This document shows, piece by piece, positions 44,694 to 56,870 of a stretch of DNA of 64,000 nt (position 1 is the first letter of the stretch; the number at the start of each line of letters is the position of its first letter). The DNA comes from Tupaia tana (Eukaryota > Chordata > Mammalia > Scandentia > Tupaiidae): assembly GCA_026018925.1 (NCBI GenBank), contig JAKSZU010000003.1, positions 10,007,236 through 10,071,235 of the forward strand, written 5' to 3'. The notes under the pieces are model-generated. The model worked only from the letters and a program-made list of their open reading frames with translations, had not been told where the DNA came from and made no database searches. Both the position numbers and the translations under genes were made by a program.

Positions 44694-45693
44694 TGTTGCC
44701 GGGGACCAGCCTCGGCGGGGGTGGGTTATCTCGATGGAGGCGGCGCAGGTAAACAGAAGACACAGGCCTCGATGCCTTTTTACGCACGTCCTATGCGGGA
44801 CACTCCTCAAAGATCACTCTCTGAGGAGTGACAACTGCTAGAAATCATCGTGCCTTTTTATTGAAAATGTGTTACATGCAAGTAAATGGGAGGGGGCTGC
44901 GTGCTTTTAATTATTAGCTCATAAAGTTTTTAATAATAGGGAACATAGATTTTATTCAGGGTTGGATTAAGGGTGGGTCTCGTGCAGTTCAGGGTTGGAT
45001 TAAGGGTGAGTCTCGCGCAGTTCCGCATTTGTAGGTGGGTCTCCATGGAATTGTAGGTGGGTCTCCATAGAATGCAGTTTTGGGAAGGCGGGTTCCGGTA
45101 AGCAGAGATGATTATTAGCTGATGCGGCGCAGCAGCCATTTTGTGATTACCAGGAATGGCTCTGAGAAAAAAAAATCTCAAGAATAGATATTAGTTTCTC
45201 TAGATCTTAATAAAGAATGATACTTACATAATTTTATAGGGATCTAAAACTTAATTTGAGGAGTCCTAAAATATTTATCTATTTTGCTTGGTGAAGGTAG
45301 AGGTGTCCTGGGCCAGTTTTGGCCTAATCCTATTTTAAGTAAAAAAAGGATTAAGTTTACCTTAAATGTATTTAAGGTCCTTCCAAAGGTCAAGATTATT
45401 TCTGCCTAAATAGAACTTCAGCCCACCCTCTACTGTGACCATGGAAATAAAGCATTGTAATTAATAGTAGGTGATTATAGCAAAGGGGAGCGGTCAGGGG
45501 AGTTCCTGGAAAATTTTATCATATACTTAGAATGTATAAGAGAGCTATGCATTTCTTTTATAGTAGTAAATTGGGGAGTCAGAGGGGGGTCACTTCCCAG
45601 CAAGGCTACCAGTTTTCTGGAGCAAATAGCAAGCAGCCTTGCTGACATGCTAATTGACCCAAGCTTTGTTCCAAAGTCAGGGGGTGCACAACA
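44694..45693 (-). mobile_element. Solo LTR of an endogenous retrovirus, antisense
   Basis: About 1 kb bounded by TGTTG and CAACA inverted ends (minus strand TGTTG...CAACA). On the minus strand a polyadenylation signal AATAAA lies about 180 bases before the 3' end, followed by a GC-rich segment, as in the R/U5 part of an LTR. No internal gag, pol or env sequence is seen. The TG...CA ends and layout suggest a class II (ERVK-like) element; the family is inferred. A clean TSD is not visible, so the left boundary could be off by a few bases. Confidence 0.65.
44951..45071. repeat. Short tandem duplications inside the LTR
   Basis: TCAGGGTTGGATTAAGGGTG occurs twice (from about 44957 and 44990), and TTGTAGGTGGGTCTCCAT occurs twice in a row (from about 45029 and 45051), each followed by diverged spacer. 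Confidence 0.85.
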
Positions 45694-45741
45694 GTGGCTT
45701 TGCCAGCATATTGACCTGACCGAAAGCGGAGCTCAAAGGTC

Positions 45742-45786
45742 GGGGGGGGGGGGGGGGGGGGGGGGGGGGAGGGGGGAGGGGGGGGC
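45742..45786. repeat. Poly-G tract, G-quadruplex candidate
   Basis: 28 consecutive G (45742-45769), then A, six G, A, and about nine more G. It lies between the LTR and a truncated SINE. Confidence 0.95.
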
Positions 45787-45827
45787 TCAGACAGATCCTG
45801 GAGCCTCGCCAGGTCGGACTCCTCCAC

Positions 45828-45982
45828 TGTGTGTGTGCGTGTCCAAGATCCCAAGAGGAGAATGGAGGAAAAAGAATTGCGGCATGGCCATCACTCCTGA
45901 GGGGTGATTTATCGCTTTCCTTTTCTCTGTCTCTCCGGCAAGCACATGCGCCCTAGAGCAAAAATCTCTCAAATAAAAGGAG
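45828..45982 (+). mobile_element. 5'-truncated group-A SINE
   Basis: Sense. The tRNA head is missing; it starts at GTGTGTGTGCGTGTCCAAG and continues with GGAGAATGGAGG, CACTCCTGAGGGGTGAT, CT tract, GCGCCCTAGAGCAAAAAT and an AAATAAAAGG tail. Confidence 0.9.
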
Positions 45983-46023
45983 GAGTTAAATTAAGCATTG
46001 GCCCTCTTGATAAACCTGTTTCT

Positions 46024-46280
46024 TTTTTTTTGAGAGATTTTTTGCTATAGGGTGCGTGCGATCACCAGACAGACAGAGAGAGACAGAGAGACAGAAAGCG
46101 AGAAATCATCCCCCGGGGGAATGGCCACGCCACAATCCCTTCTCCTCCATTCTCCTCTCAGGACTTTGGGCATGCACACACATGTGCCCGGTGTGAGTTT
46201 AAGCCACCGGGTCCAGGACTTGAACTGCAGGCGACTACATGGGAGTACAGCGACATAGCTATTACACTAACTGCTGTTCC
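46024..46280 (-). mobile_element. Young group-A SINE
   Basis: Antisense: GCTATAGGGTGCGTGC, GACAGACAGAGAGAGAC, ATCCCCCGGGGGAAT palindrome, full head ending AACTGCTGTTCCC. Confidence 0.95.
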
Positions 46281-46375
46281 CCCGGGGTGAGTTTTAAGCC
46301 ACTAGGTCCTGGACTAGAATTGTGGCTGGCTATGTGGGAGTCTAGTGACATGACCATTATTTCATCTGCTGGTCC
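46281..46375 (-). mobile_element. Extra SINE head joined to the preceding SINE
   Basis: A second antisense tRNA-like head (GTGAGTTTTAAGCCACTAGG through TCTGCTGGTCCC) without its own 3' half lies directly against the first copy, giving a head-to-middle dimer. Either an insertion into an older SINE with loss of its 3' half, or a recombinant dimer. Confidence 0.9.
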
Positions 46376-46581
46376 CAATTTAAGTTCTTAAATGAAAAAT
46401 TACATTAATGAACACTGAGATTTATATTCAACAATGTTTTGTGAAATACTAGGTATAAAAATCATAATTAATATTAAATATCTTTACATGGCTCTTGGTT
46501 GAGAATCAATTCATTTTAAATTAGAAGGTATAAGTAATAATTTTAGAAACAAAATAGAGAATATTAAAAATTATGAAAGAA

Positions 46582-46822
46582 AAGGCCAGTCAGTGGCCCA
46601 GTAGTAACAGCATACCCTGTGATGCTGGACCTACCTAAGAAGGTTGCAGGTTCATGTCCTGCGACCTCCCTGTGCATGCCAGGCTGTATGTACCTGTGGC
46701 AGTGATCTGGGCTGACTGGGGTGGATCACAGTGAGAAGTCCATGTTGGGGTGACTGTCTTTCTCCCTTTCTATCTCTATCTTTGCCTTTTTCTCTGAGGG
46801 AATTAAAAAAAATAAGAAATTA
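46582..46822 (+). mobile_element. Group-D SINE
   Basis: Sense: GGCCAGTCAGTGGCCCAGTAG head, GAAGGTTGCAGGTTCATG, CCTGTGCATGCCAGGC, GTGATCTGGGCTGACTGGGG, CTTTCTCCC and a GAGGGAATTAAAAAAAATAAG tail. Confidence 0.8.
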
Positions 46823-46824
46823 AC

Positions 46825-48795
46825 AAAAACAACAAAAAGAACTTCACATTAACTAAAATGTGGACATATTACAGACAGGAAAAATTTGCAGATCATGAGG
46901 ATATAATATACATAAACAGTAACAATATAAATATTTTTCTGCATAGTCTCATATTTCTTCAATCCAACTAAATTTGGAAATTTTGAAAGTTGGCTTTATT
47001 TTTTAAGACTCTGGGAGGAAATATTTCAGCACTTATTTATCAAATTACTTACAGAGACAAATTGTTCTATGACACTTTGGAAAAATATGCTGCTACGCAA
47101 GCGATATGAAAACAAATAAGAACTATATTGATGTGAAATGTAGAAAGAGTGGCTTAATAGGTATGAAATTTTCATTTTTGTAGGTTAAAAATCGCGAGGT
47201 CATATGGCCCATTTTAGGAAAAATATAAATATATCCATGTGATCTGTTATCTAGACAAGACTCGAAAATAAATAGGAAAAATAAAAATCATTATATTCAA
47301 GAAGTTGAGGCATCCATGATTTAAAATATGTCTTTAAAGATATATATATATAGAGAGAGATAGACAGATAGATTGATACATTTTAAAAGCATATATTATG
47401 GTTGATATTATTGATGATTCCCTGTTGTCATTCAATTATTATTCTAAAGAACTTGTTCCTGTTATTAATCTGCTGTTAGGAAACTATCTAGTCTCAGTGA
47501 GAATAAACAGTAACTGTGAATGTATAACCACATAACATTCTTTTATGTAATCTAAATTATTGTATAAAATATGAAGCATTGCAGGTAGGTGATTTAGAGA
47601 AATATTGCTCATGTATATTTATTTGAACAGGTTCTAATTTTATTTTTAAATTCTGGCAAACCAAGTCCTTTAGAAGCTTACAACATGTCAGTAGTTTATT
47701 ATTACAGAGAAGCTACATCTGGTATAAATGATTATTAGTGGTTGGCAGAAATGCATTATTAATTCAGTGGATCCAACTTTTCAATATTAATTATCCATGG
47801 CATAATTTTTTCAGATCCAGTCTCATTAATCACAGGCCCTAGGCCAATATGCTAATTTGAATTCTATGTAAGAATTAGTAAATATTTGTTGCTTGGTAAT
47901 ACAGTGATAAAACTATGACCTAGAATATGGCACGTCCGAGGATCATTGCTGTCTGAGGTCAAATATTAGACAACCCTGGCCAGCTGGGAAACCCTCCATT
48001 TCTCTGTAGAGTGTATAATTGTCTAATGGTTTGTCTCAAATAAATTAGATTATTAATGTGAGTCAGAGAGTAATCTCCTGGGTTATTTCCTTGATTCCAT
48101 ATTCTCTTTCTTGTTTGCTTATTTGTTTTTAAGGTCCAACAATGTTATGCAATTAATTTTCAATGAATCAACAATTTAAAATATGAACTATAATAAACAA
48201 TTTGTGAGCTAGGATATTAGTTATGGAGAAGTCTCTCTTAATTACAGGGAAATGTTCAGGGAAAAGTTCCTGCTCTGTGCAGTTGACTCTCATGTGTTAT
48301 AAATGACTGATACACTGCCTAGGAATTATTGCAGATTATATTCCAGGAACTGTTTCTTGGGAAATAGGTTTAAAGGACAGTCAGGTCATCATTCTTTGTG
48401 AATAAATTTCCCATATAAATTTGAAAAACTGTCTCTGGGAACTGTTTTTCATTTCTATCCCATCCTATACATTATCTACCCTTTGAATCAAATCCTCAGA
48501 GTTTTGTGGGGGTTGTGTTGCAGCTTCCTAGTTTGACAAACTAAACTGCACTACTGAATAGGAGTAGGTTAATGTACTACCCTTCCTGTATAATTTATTT
48601 TCAAACTAACCATGCTATAACTCAGAGTGGTTCTGATAGAGAATATTTTAAATTGGTAATTGTGTTTTATTTGTGGTGTGTGTGCACCTATTCATGCCCT
48701 TCAAAACTTTTATGATCTTGCATTTCTCTTTTGGTTTGCTTGTTTGATTTTACCTACAGATTTAAACTATCAAATATTTGCATTTTTATTCCTTT
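46825..48795. other. Unique AT-rich flank
   Basis: About 2 kb without recognised genes or repeat families, apart from the TA/GATA microsatellite at 47338-47375. Confidence 0.45.
47338..47375. repeat. (TA)(GA)(GATA) microsatellite
   Basis: TATATATATATA, then GAGAGAGA and GATAGACAGATAGATTGATA. Confidence 0.9.
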
Positions 48796-48799
48796 TACT

Positions 48800-49015
48800 C
48801 ATGGTAGAGTACAGATGTGTGCATGACAGAGAGAGAAGTACTGTCCACAGGGCTCAGTCATGTTGAGAGATCTCCTTCCTTCCAGGCCTTTATTCTGCCA
48901 GGATTCAGGGCAGTGTTTCCAGGGTGACTGGAACAGGGACTAGAATCATGGTCAGCACGTGGCTTCCAGCTCTGTATCTGGTACACTACCAGCTGTGCTA
49001 CAGATGCCAGGTTGA
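48800..49015 (-). mobile_element. Possible group-C SINE
   Basis: The GACAGAGAGAGAAG stretch, a middle rich in short GC blocks and the head-like TGGTACACTACCAGCTGTGC resemble the group-C layout. Decayed; tentative. Confidence 0.45.
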
Positions 49016-49019
49016 ACCT

Positions 49020-49744
49020 TTGCCTTTTGTTTTACATTCACATTCCTCTAGTTTGCTCGTGGTTTCATTTCTATGTTTTGAGTTCTACTTCTCTCATTTT
49101 ATTTATAAAATTTTTTTTCTTGTCTTTTATTTTGATGTATGTTTACTAGTGATTACAAGGTTTGGGATAGTGACTTCCTGGTCTGCTTACTTGAGGTTTG
49201 CTTTCTTAGCCTTTGAGTACTCCTTCTTGGAAACATATATTCTGACAATGATTTTAATGTTGAGTTCTTCTTGGATTTCTAAATCTTAATCGTTCCAATG
49301 AATGATAATTCAGAATGACCAAGTCTCTTTATCAAATCTCTGTTCTTACTTGATCACATTTCCATGTCTTTCTATTTTTTCCCTGCTTTTTTCCCCTCTC
49401 CTCTTCTGTGTTGGGATCTAACTCAAAGTTGGAAAGCAAATAAACTTTTACTATATCTCAGCCCTTGGTGACTTTGGAGTGAGCTTCATATTTTTTTCTA
49501 TCTGTGAAATGTATATCTGTGGGATATAATCTCAGCCCCACAGGCTTACTCCAAGTAAATGCATGAAGATACACAATTCTTGTCACATGGTAGTTCAGGA
49601 AATTTTACTTTCTTGTCCTTTCCTATGGAGGCCATGGGCATCATTGGTATTTGACAAATATACACACTGAAAGACAGAGCATTAGATGTTATTTATGTGC
49701 TTCCTTACCAAAACATGGCTTTAGTAAAATGCTAGTTTTTGTTT
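49020..49744. other. Unique AT-rich flank
   Basis: Nothing recognised. Confidence 0.4.
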
Positions 49745-49755
49745 AACTACCATGT

Positions 49756-49908
49756 CTTTTTTTTTTTTTTTTTCTTAATTTGCCAGACGGTGTATACACT
49801 CACTGGAGAGAGACAGAAAGAGAGGAGGAGGGGGAGAAAGTACTTCTCAACAGGGTATGATTATGCTGTAATTCCTCATTCATTTCTCCATCCTGCAGAA
49901 ATTTTGGG

Positions 49909-49954
<46 letters not shown>

Positions 49955-50047
49955 ACAAGTTTTTCAATTCTGTGGATCCAAGACTAGAACTATAGAGGTG
50001 GTCATGTGGGATCCAGGTCCTACAACCACCCGGCAATGGGTCGGCCC
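49756..50047 (-). mobile_element. Older group-A SINE with internal CA repeat and 11-bp TSD
   Basis: Antisense: T run, TTGCCAGACGGTGTATACACTC, CATCCTGCAGAAATTTTGGG, a CA expansion (49912-49954) and a head ending GGCAATGGGTCGGCCC. AACTACCATGT is repeated at 49745-49755 and 50048-50058. Confidence 0.9.
49912..49954. repeat. (CA)n microsatellite inside the SINE
   Basis: About twenty CA units with one AAA interruption, arising from the alternating ACACGT-rich stretch present in all group-A SINEs. Confidence 0.95.
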
Positions 50048-50279
50048 AACTACCATGTTTAACAATGATCCCAGTTCTTACTGTCATGTAGATATAATCA
50101 TCATAACAAATCTTTTACTAGACCTCCTGCTTTCAGTTTTGTTCCTCTGATTTCTGCACGTGGTAACTATAGTGATCATTTACATAAATGCATATGTAAA
50201 TTGTTATCATATACATATCCCACTGTGCATGAATAATAAAAGCCTACAAAGTCATAAATGTACTTGTATAATTATAAAT

Positions 50280-50520
50280 TTTCTAGTCAGCAATTTAAAA
50301 AAGATTAACAAAGCAAGAAAAGAACTGGCTGACGAAAAGCCTTTTAAGAACAATGACATTCTCCCTCTCCAGTTATTCCTTAAAAATCAAAAAGGAAGAG
50401 TTGAACAACACAATAGCAAAGTGGATAAAGAGCATGAATGAGCAGTTCACAGCCAAAGACACGTAACAGCCAAGGAAGCTGTTGTGTAACACCCATCCTA
50501 TTCACAATGTAATAAAATTT
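50280..50520 (+). mobile_element. Ancient L1 ORF2 remnant
   Basis: AGTGGATAAAGAGCATGAATG AGCAGTTCACAGCCAAAG, followed by CAGCCAAGGAAG, corresponds to the L1 ORF2 segment before the conserved end. Sense, strongly decayed. Confidence 0.6.
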
Positions 50521-50539
50521 AAGTGACAAAGAAAGAGTC

Positions 50540-50680
50540 TACATTATTTTTCCTGAGAAAGAGTGATAGAGAGAGGAAGGAGAGAGGTTACCCCTTGACA
50601 GTTTCTCACTGCATTACAATGTTTCCCAGCCTCCCAGCCATCTAGGATCACGGGAACACAACTATGGTTGGACCAGAATA
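50540..50680 (-). mobile_element. Fragment of a group-C SINE
   Basis: GAGAAAGAGTGATAGAGAGAGG, then CACTGCATTACAATG and CCAGCCTCCCAGCCATCTAGG. Head missing. Confidence 0.5.
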
Positions 50681-50786
50681 GATGCTTTTAATTTGTTATA
50701 AATTTAGCAAAGTTTAACAATATTTAGTATGCTGAGGGCGTGGAGACTACTGGTATATTATATAGCACATAACACCTACATTCTAT

Positions 50787-51036
50787 TTTTAGAGAGAGAT
50801 TTTTTTCTATAGGGCATGTGCACTTACCAGAGACTCAGAGATAGAAAGAGAAAGTGAGAAACCAACCCCAGAGGTATGGCTACACTGCAGTCCCTTCTCC
50901 TTCATTCTCCTCTTGGGATTTTGGGCATGCACACACATATGCCTGCTATGAGTTTCAAGCTGCCAGGTCCAGGACTCAAACTGTGGTTGCCCATGTGGGG
51001 ATCCAGTGCCTTAACCCCTATGCCACCTGTAGGCCC
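50787..51036 (-). mobile_element. Group-A SINE with TSD
   Basis: Antisense: CTATAGGGCATGTGCAC, AGAGAAAGTGAGAAACC, CTCTTGGGATTTTGGGC, head ending CCACCTGTAGGCCCC. CTACATTCT lies on both sides. Confidence 0.92.
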
Positions 51037-51039
51037 CAA

Positions 51040-52660
51040 CATCTACATTCTTTAGCTGCCTTTTAAGTCCCTCTGACCAGACCCTTCCTGTCCTTTCAGC
51101 ATTATCTATCATCCCCTCAATGGCCTTTGTAATTTTTAATAAGATATATTTTCATCCATCAATCACACAGGTTTTTTCTCTTGCCCCAAATGCCTTTCAT
51201 CTTTCAATTTGATTTGTTAACACATTCATCCTTACTCTTTGTTAATTTTAAGTATTTTACCAGTGGGCGTCTGCTGTCTTCCCCAGGCTCTGTTAGATGC
51301 CCTGTCCTGTCTTCACGCATTTTCACTGTTTCATGCTGTATTGTCATTGCTTTTTCATCATTACTGCCTTGCTAGACCACAGGCTTTTTTGTTCCTTTTT
51401 AAAAAAAATTTTTGCACTGTAAAAATTACTGGAATTTAGTGGGTCCAGAATAAATAGGTAGCTAATGTTAACTGTTAATAAATGAACAATTTTCACAAAC
51501 CCTATCTGATTACTCATAGACCAAGAGACTTTTAACAAAGACTCCAATTGTGATCACCTAGACTCTAAAATAATAATAGAAATGTTTAACTAAGTACCAC
51601 ATTTTATTGGTAAAATAAAAATATAAGTAAGATTGAGTCACATGGCTTTACAAAGAAGTATAGTCATCCCCTGCTGGTTTTCAAAGTATCATTTAAAAGT
51701 CAATGTAGTTGTGATTTTTCAAGCCTGTGTATTGAGATCTTTTTGGAAACAGGATAACCATGTATTAAATAAGGGTTTAATGCTTACTAGTAACTGAACG
51801 AAAGTAAGGGAGAGGGAGAGAAAAAGGGAACTGAAATATATTGAGTCTGATATGAATATATGAATGATGAAGTTAGACTCAGCTGACCCTATAGAATAAG
51901 GTAGAACTATTCAAATAAAACAATAACTGGAATGTAGATTCCTTACCATTAAAAGAATCAATGCATTTTAATCATTAAAATTGTCTCACAAAATAATGCA
52001 ATTCCTTGGGACTTGATTTTTCTGACATGAAAGTGTTAAAATAGCAGCCAACGAAAATGCATTTGAGTTGTCACAAGAAAGGATTCTTGCATAAATGAGA
52101 GTTGGACTATAGTCCTTCAAATCTCTCAGTTCTGAGATGAATGAGTTCAGGGATATGTGAAGACACTGTAATCAGTTTGCTGTGATCACAAATGTTATAC
52201 AAGCAGAATTCTATCTTGGGCTCATAAAAGTTTTACATCCTCTGTAATGAAGATCCAGTTGATAGGATTAACTCTGCTTTGTGCCAGAAAAGAACAACTG
52301 ACCTGAGGGTAGCTATTACAGACCAAAGTCTCCTATGTTTTCTATAAAAACACAAATTGGAATAGATTAGAACTCAATATCTATATTTATAACAAAAGAG
52401 TGTTCTAAATTAGCATGAATCCATTTTCTTGTGTAGTTTAATCTTATTTTAACATTTAACAGCCAAGGTATTTATTTTTAAGAGCTTTGATGGTTAGAAG
52501 TTAGATTTTCATAAAATGATGAGACACAATACTTATTTAAAAGTACCAAAGGAATCAGAATTATTGAAGCATATATAGAAAATATTTCATTTTGCTTTTT
52601 ATTTTATCATGTCAAAATTTCTGGGTATATTTTTCACCAAATGTGTTTAAGTATGTATTT
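51040..52660. other. Unique flank
   Basis: Nothing recognised. Confidence 0.4.
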
Positions 52661-52664
52661 AGTT

Positions 52665-52890
52665 TGCTGGAAATCACATGCATTCCCTGGAGAGACAGAG
52701 AGACAGAGATAGAGGCAGAGGGAGAAAGCACCACAATCCCTTCTACTCCATTTCTCTACCCTGTCGAGATGTGGGGCTCACACTCACATGTGCCTGCTGT
52801 GTTCTTCAAGCTACCAGGACTGAGATTTCAACTGTGTGGCTGGCTATGTGGGATCAGGCGCCTTTAATCTCTAGTTATGGGCTGGCTCTT
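52665..52890 (-). mobile_element. Old group-A SINE
   Basis: Antisense: CACATGCATTCCCTGGAGAGACAG, GAGGGAGAAAGC, CACAATCCCTTCTACTCC, AAGCTACCAGGAC and a decayed head. Confidence 0.85.
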
Positions 52891-53124
52891 CACCAAGTTA
52901 AAGAAACCATTAAAGATAGTCTTCTATGAAACTTAAGCTATGAGACAACTGCCATATTCACTTTTGAGGATCCTGGTGTCATTCTACAGCATTTAAAGTA
53001 TAGATGCAAAATCTGCCCATCTTCTGCCCTCCACAAGAGACATTCCAAGTGTATTAAAGTACTGTATAAAATAATAATTGTTTTAAATATTAAATATAAG
53101 GCAGATTTTCTGAATTGCAAACTG

Positions 53125-53126
<2 letters not shown>

Positions 53127-53153
<27 letters not shown>
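53127..53153. repeat. Poly-T tract (T27)
   Basis: Uninterrupted T run followed by GCCATTGGGTG; possibly the tail of a very truncated antisense group-A SINE. Confidence 0.9.
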
Positions 53154-53155
<2 letters not shown>

Positions 53156-56099
53156 CATTGGGTGTTTCTCAGATGACAACATGTGTACATCATGTACGGT
53201 TAAGGAGTGGTAGGAAGAAAAGCAATACCTACACTTTTTAAAACTTCTATTAATAATTTTTATAATGTTGAGAAGACTAGTCATCACTGAGAAATGTCAG
53301 GGGCCATATTACTATGGCTAGAATTTGTCAGTATTCCTACTCTTGTTTCCTATCTAGGCTACCTGAGAATAGATCTGTGTTACACTCCAGAATGCCATTC
53401 TCAGAAGGGGTTAGCTATTCAATCCGTCAAGATAAACTGATCCTGAAGTTTCTGAAAGTCGTACCATACCTATAAAGGTTAAGCTCCTGTATCAGGAGAA
53501 TCTGATGCATATAAAAATATTATTTCTAAAAATCATTCTCAGTGCCAGAATTATAGATGAAGAGCAAGTAAGTTATTTCTGAAAGTCACTTAAAAAGCTT
53601 TGTATGCATATTCAGTATTTAGTTTTGATATAACTCAATTGCTCATCAAGTCAGTTATTCTTATTGAAGAGGCTCACGCAGAAGTTAGTAATGCCGGATG
53701 TCTCAAATAACGTAGAGGAAAGGTTGGTCTAATGAACTGCCATCAGACATATTTACTGAATATTTCTTACTGCTTCACCTGTGGATACCTAGCTGATAAC
53801 GGAAGTCGGGATGCTGTGATCCCTCTCCCGCCACTTCTCATCTTTCCAATAGCCTTTCTCCCTTCCACTGCTCCCTCCATTTCTGATAGCACGGAAGGTT
53901 AAGTTGTGAAAGCAGATGCACAGGAATCGCAGCTCCTGCTCAGCAGTGATCTTTATTAATGATTCAGAGGATACCAGCAAACATCAAGTACAGATGAACC
54001 ATCCTTTCCTGGAGGAGACGAAAACTATCATATGCCAAAAGTGCTCCATGTCTACAATCACGTTTCAGAATAACAGAGACGTGTCCAGGTCAAGATTTGT
54101 GGTAACATGGTTCACAAACAGTTCCATGTCAATTCTGAGGGAAACATCTTTCTGTACTCTGTTCATTGTCGAGCTTGCTGACACTCATTTTCTAGGTTGC
54201 CCCACAGCATAAACTGACAAAGCCATGTTTATTTACAATATCACACACTGGACAGTCCAGATAGTTACTGACATCATTCTTTAATATATGAAGAGTCTTT
54301 TCTTTTTTTTCCTACAAAAATACCATATCATGGTAATAAGAGAAGTCAAGGCAAGGCCAATAGCATCTTTATAAGTGATATTCAATCATTCTTCTGGGCT
54401 TTCCATGTAGGAAAGGATGAGTCACAGGCTCTTTTCTTCCCAAGAATGTGCTCCTCTTTGTATTTGGTGGTGTGGACACAGTCTGCTTCTTTGCTCAGGC
54501 ATTGGGTCGTCTTGGATGCCCTCTACCCTTATTGACGTTCATCTAAGTCTCAACTTAGCTCTACTGACAACAGCTTTGCAAGTGATAATAGTTTTGGCTG
54601 GCACACTTAAAAACGATTGAAATATTTTAAAGTCATTAGCAAGTCAGTGTAGTATCAGGTCAGTCACTGTGGCAGTGTGAGAATGCCTGTGTGTGTGTGT
54701 AAATCTGTCCCCAGATTCTTCACTGTGTGAGAGTGTGCCATGATGCTCTTGGGGGAGAACAGTTCTCAGCCTCACTGCTCCCTCTTAATTCGGAGACAAA
54801 GGCTGGATAGTCCAGGAAGCAAGCAATCTTGCCAGAATATACCTTTTGGTAGGAATCTTAGTCATCAATTGCTATTTTCTTCTTGTAAGTTTGAATGTCT
54901 GTAACCTTATTTGTACACTTAGCAATTGCCCAGCTTAGCGTTGCTCTGCTTTCCTCCTCTCACATCGAGTAATTTGCTCTTCCCTCTCCCCTTTGTTGAA
55001 CAATCTGTTCCAATCTGTTCAATTATATCTTCTACCCTCCAGAGAGAGCTGAAATCCTGCATTTCTTTAATTATGGCAAAGCCAACATTTTCCTATTGAT
55101 GAAAACATAGCAACAAGCCCATAAGGATTGTCTCACAGCTTGACAGTCACTGATCCAAGTTCGCCCTTTCATCAAGGTTCAGTTTAAGTCACAGAACATC
55201 CTGAAGCCTAATGCTCTCCTCTAAAGTCCAATAATCTTTCTTTCTTTTCTTTTTTTCCTGTATTATTCATGTGCTAGTTTGTATTGTCATGGCTCTCTTC
55301 CTTCAAATCAGGAAATATCACCAAAACTATTGAGTGTCCCTCTGTAGCCCTACTTTGTACAGTATTGTGATAAAAGTCAAGATATTCACGTTAATAATAA
55401 GGTGGTATGGCTTTGTATTCACTTTTCCCTTACTCCATTAGGTAAGGGAAGTCAGTATTTCCTTCTCTTGAATACTCTTTCTTATTACAAGGAGCGTTAT
55501 AGAAAAAGGGAGTGGTAATGTGCCCATAAGATTATCTCACAGAGTGAAAACAAATCCTCCTGATGTACACAAAGTGGAAGAGAAATATTTATTTTGGTTC
55601 CATTATTTAGAATATTTTGTCAAGTATGATTTTTTTTCATAATTAAATATATGCTTGATTTGGTCTTGTAAAAATCAATCAAACCATTTAAAAATGTTTC
55701 TTTTATCATATTTTTAGAACCTTATATGATTAACAATAAACAAATAGGTTTTTAAAATCTGTTAACTGCAAGGACATGTGCTATAGGTTAGAGAGGATAT
55801 GAGAACTTTGTAAAGATTGTCTTTTCACAGAAAGTATACAAAGACATTTAAAAAATGATCAACAAAATAAATCACAGAAGTTATTTCAATACATTAAAAC
55901 AACTTCCTAAAGACAAATATCATAGCACACCAGGAAATATAGAAAAGGCAAGATTATGCTTAGCCCATGAAGTAAGTTAAATGATATTTCTTATTCAGTT
56001 TTTGAAACTGTATGTTCAAAATTGGCATTACTTCTTACTTATATGTAAGATAGAATTCATCAGTGAAGCTATCTTGACATGAAGTGTTTACTTTTGTTG

Positions 56100-56335
56100 G
56101 AAAAAAAAATTTTTAATAATTCTTATTTATTTCTTCAATGAATGGGAGAGAGCCAGCATCCTCAACAGGGTCCTGATGTAATGATTCACCCTTAGCCTTC
56201 AGTGTCCCCTGGTTCAAGAGTAGGTGGTGCCCAGTGTACTCAGGGAGCCCTTCAGAATTGAACTGGGAACTTACCTATGCAGAAGTACTTCACGGAGCAT
56301 CACAGCTTACTGCTGTGCCATTCATTATTCTTCCC
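56100..56335 (-). mobile_element. Group-C SINE
   Basis: Antisense: A/T-rich left end with TTATTTATTTC, GAATGGGAGAGAGCC, a middle with CCAGTGTACTCAGGG, and a head ending TTACTGCTGTGCCATTC. Decayed. Confidence 0.6.
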
Positions 56336-56600
56336 CTTAAAAAGTTCATGATAATTAATTCAATATATTTTATATAACATGGCTTTCCAGATTTTTTTTT
56401 TTTCAGTGTGATGGATAGAAAACTAATACAGCTTCCCCAAGATTCTCCCCCTCCCAAGATTCTCCCCCTCAGGTGTATGTGTTCCTTCTTTAACTGTGAA
56501 CAAGATCTCCTGTTGTTAGTTTGTGTTATATTGCAAAAGTGAAAGAATTTGTCAGATGTAATTAAGGCCCTTACTCACTTGACTTTAAAATAGTTGAAAG

Positions 56601-56870
56601 AGGGACCAGGTAAGCAGCCACACGGAATATGCTGAGGCTGACCCCCACGGACAATGCCAAGGTCATGTCCAGAAACACCTCTTTGAACACACCAGGCACA
56701 TGTGGGCTCCATCCAGGCCTGGATGAAGCGGGGGGTGGATTGTGGCATGGAGACCCACAGGGTGTGACTGTCTTTCTGTCTCCCTGAATCTCTCTGTCTC
56801 TTTCTATCTCTTTCTGTCTCTCTTCCTCATGGAAATAAAGAACAATAAATAAACCTTTTTTAAAAAGATA
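56601..56870 (+). mobile_element. Group-D SINE
   Basis: Sense: AGGGACCAGGTAAGCAGC head, GCCAAGGTCATGTCC, CACACCAGGCACATG, CCATCCAGGCCTGGATG, GACCCACAGGGTGTGAC, CT tract and GGAAATAAAGAACAATAAATAAACC tail. Confidence 0.85.

Noticed and set aside
45742..45786. Poly-G tract as a telomere-like or satellite repeat
   Set aside because: It is a homopolymer with two A interruptions, with no TTAGGG periodicity and no monomer array.
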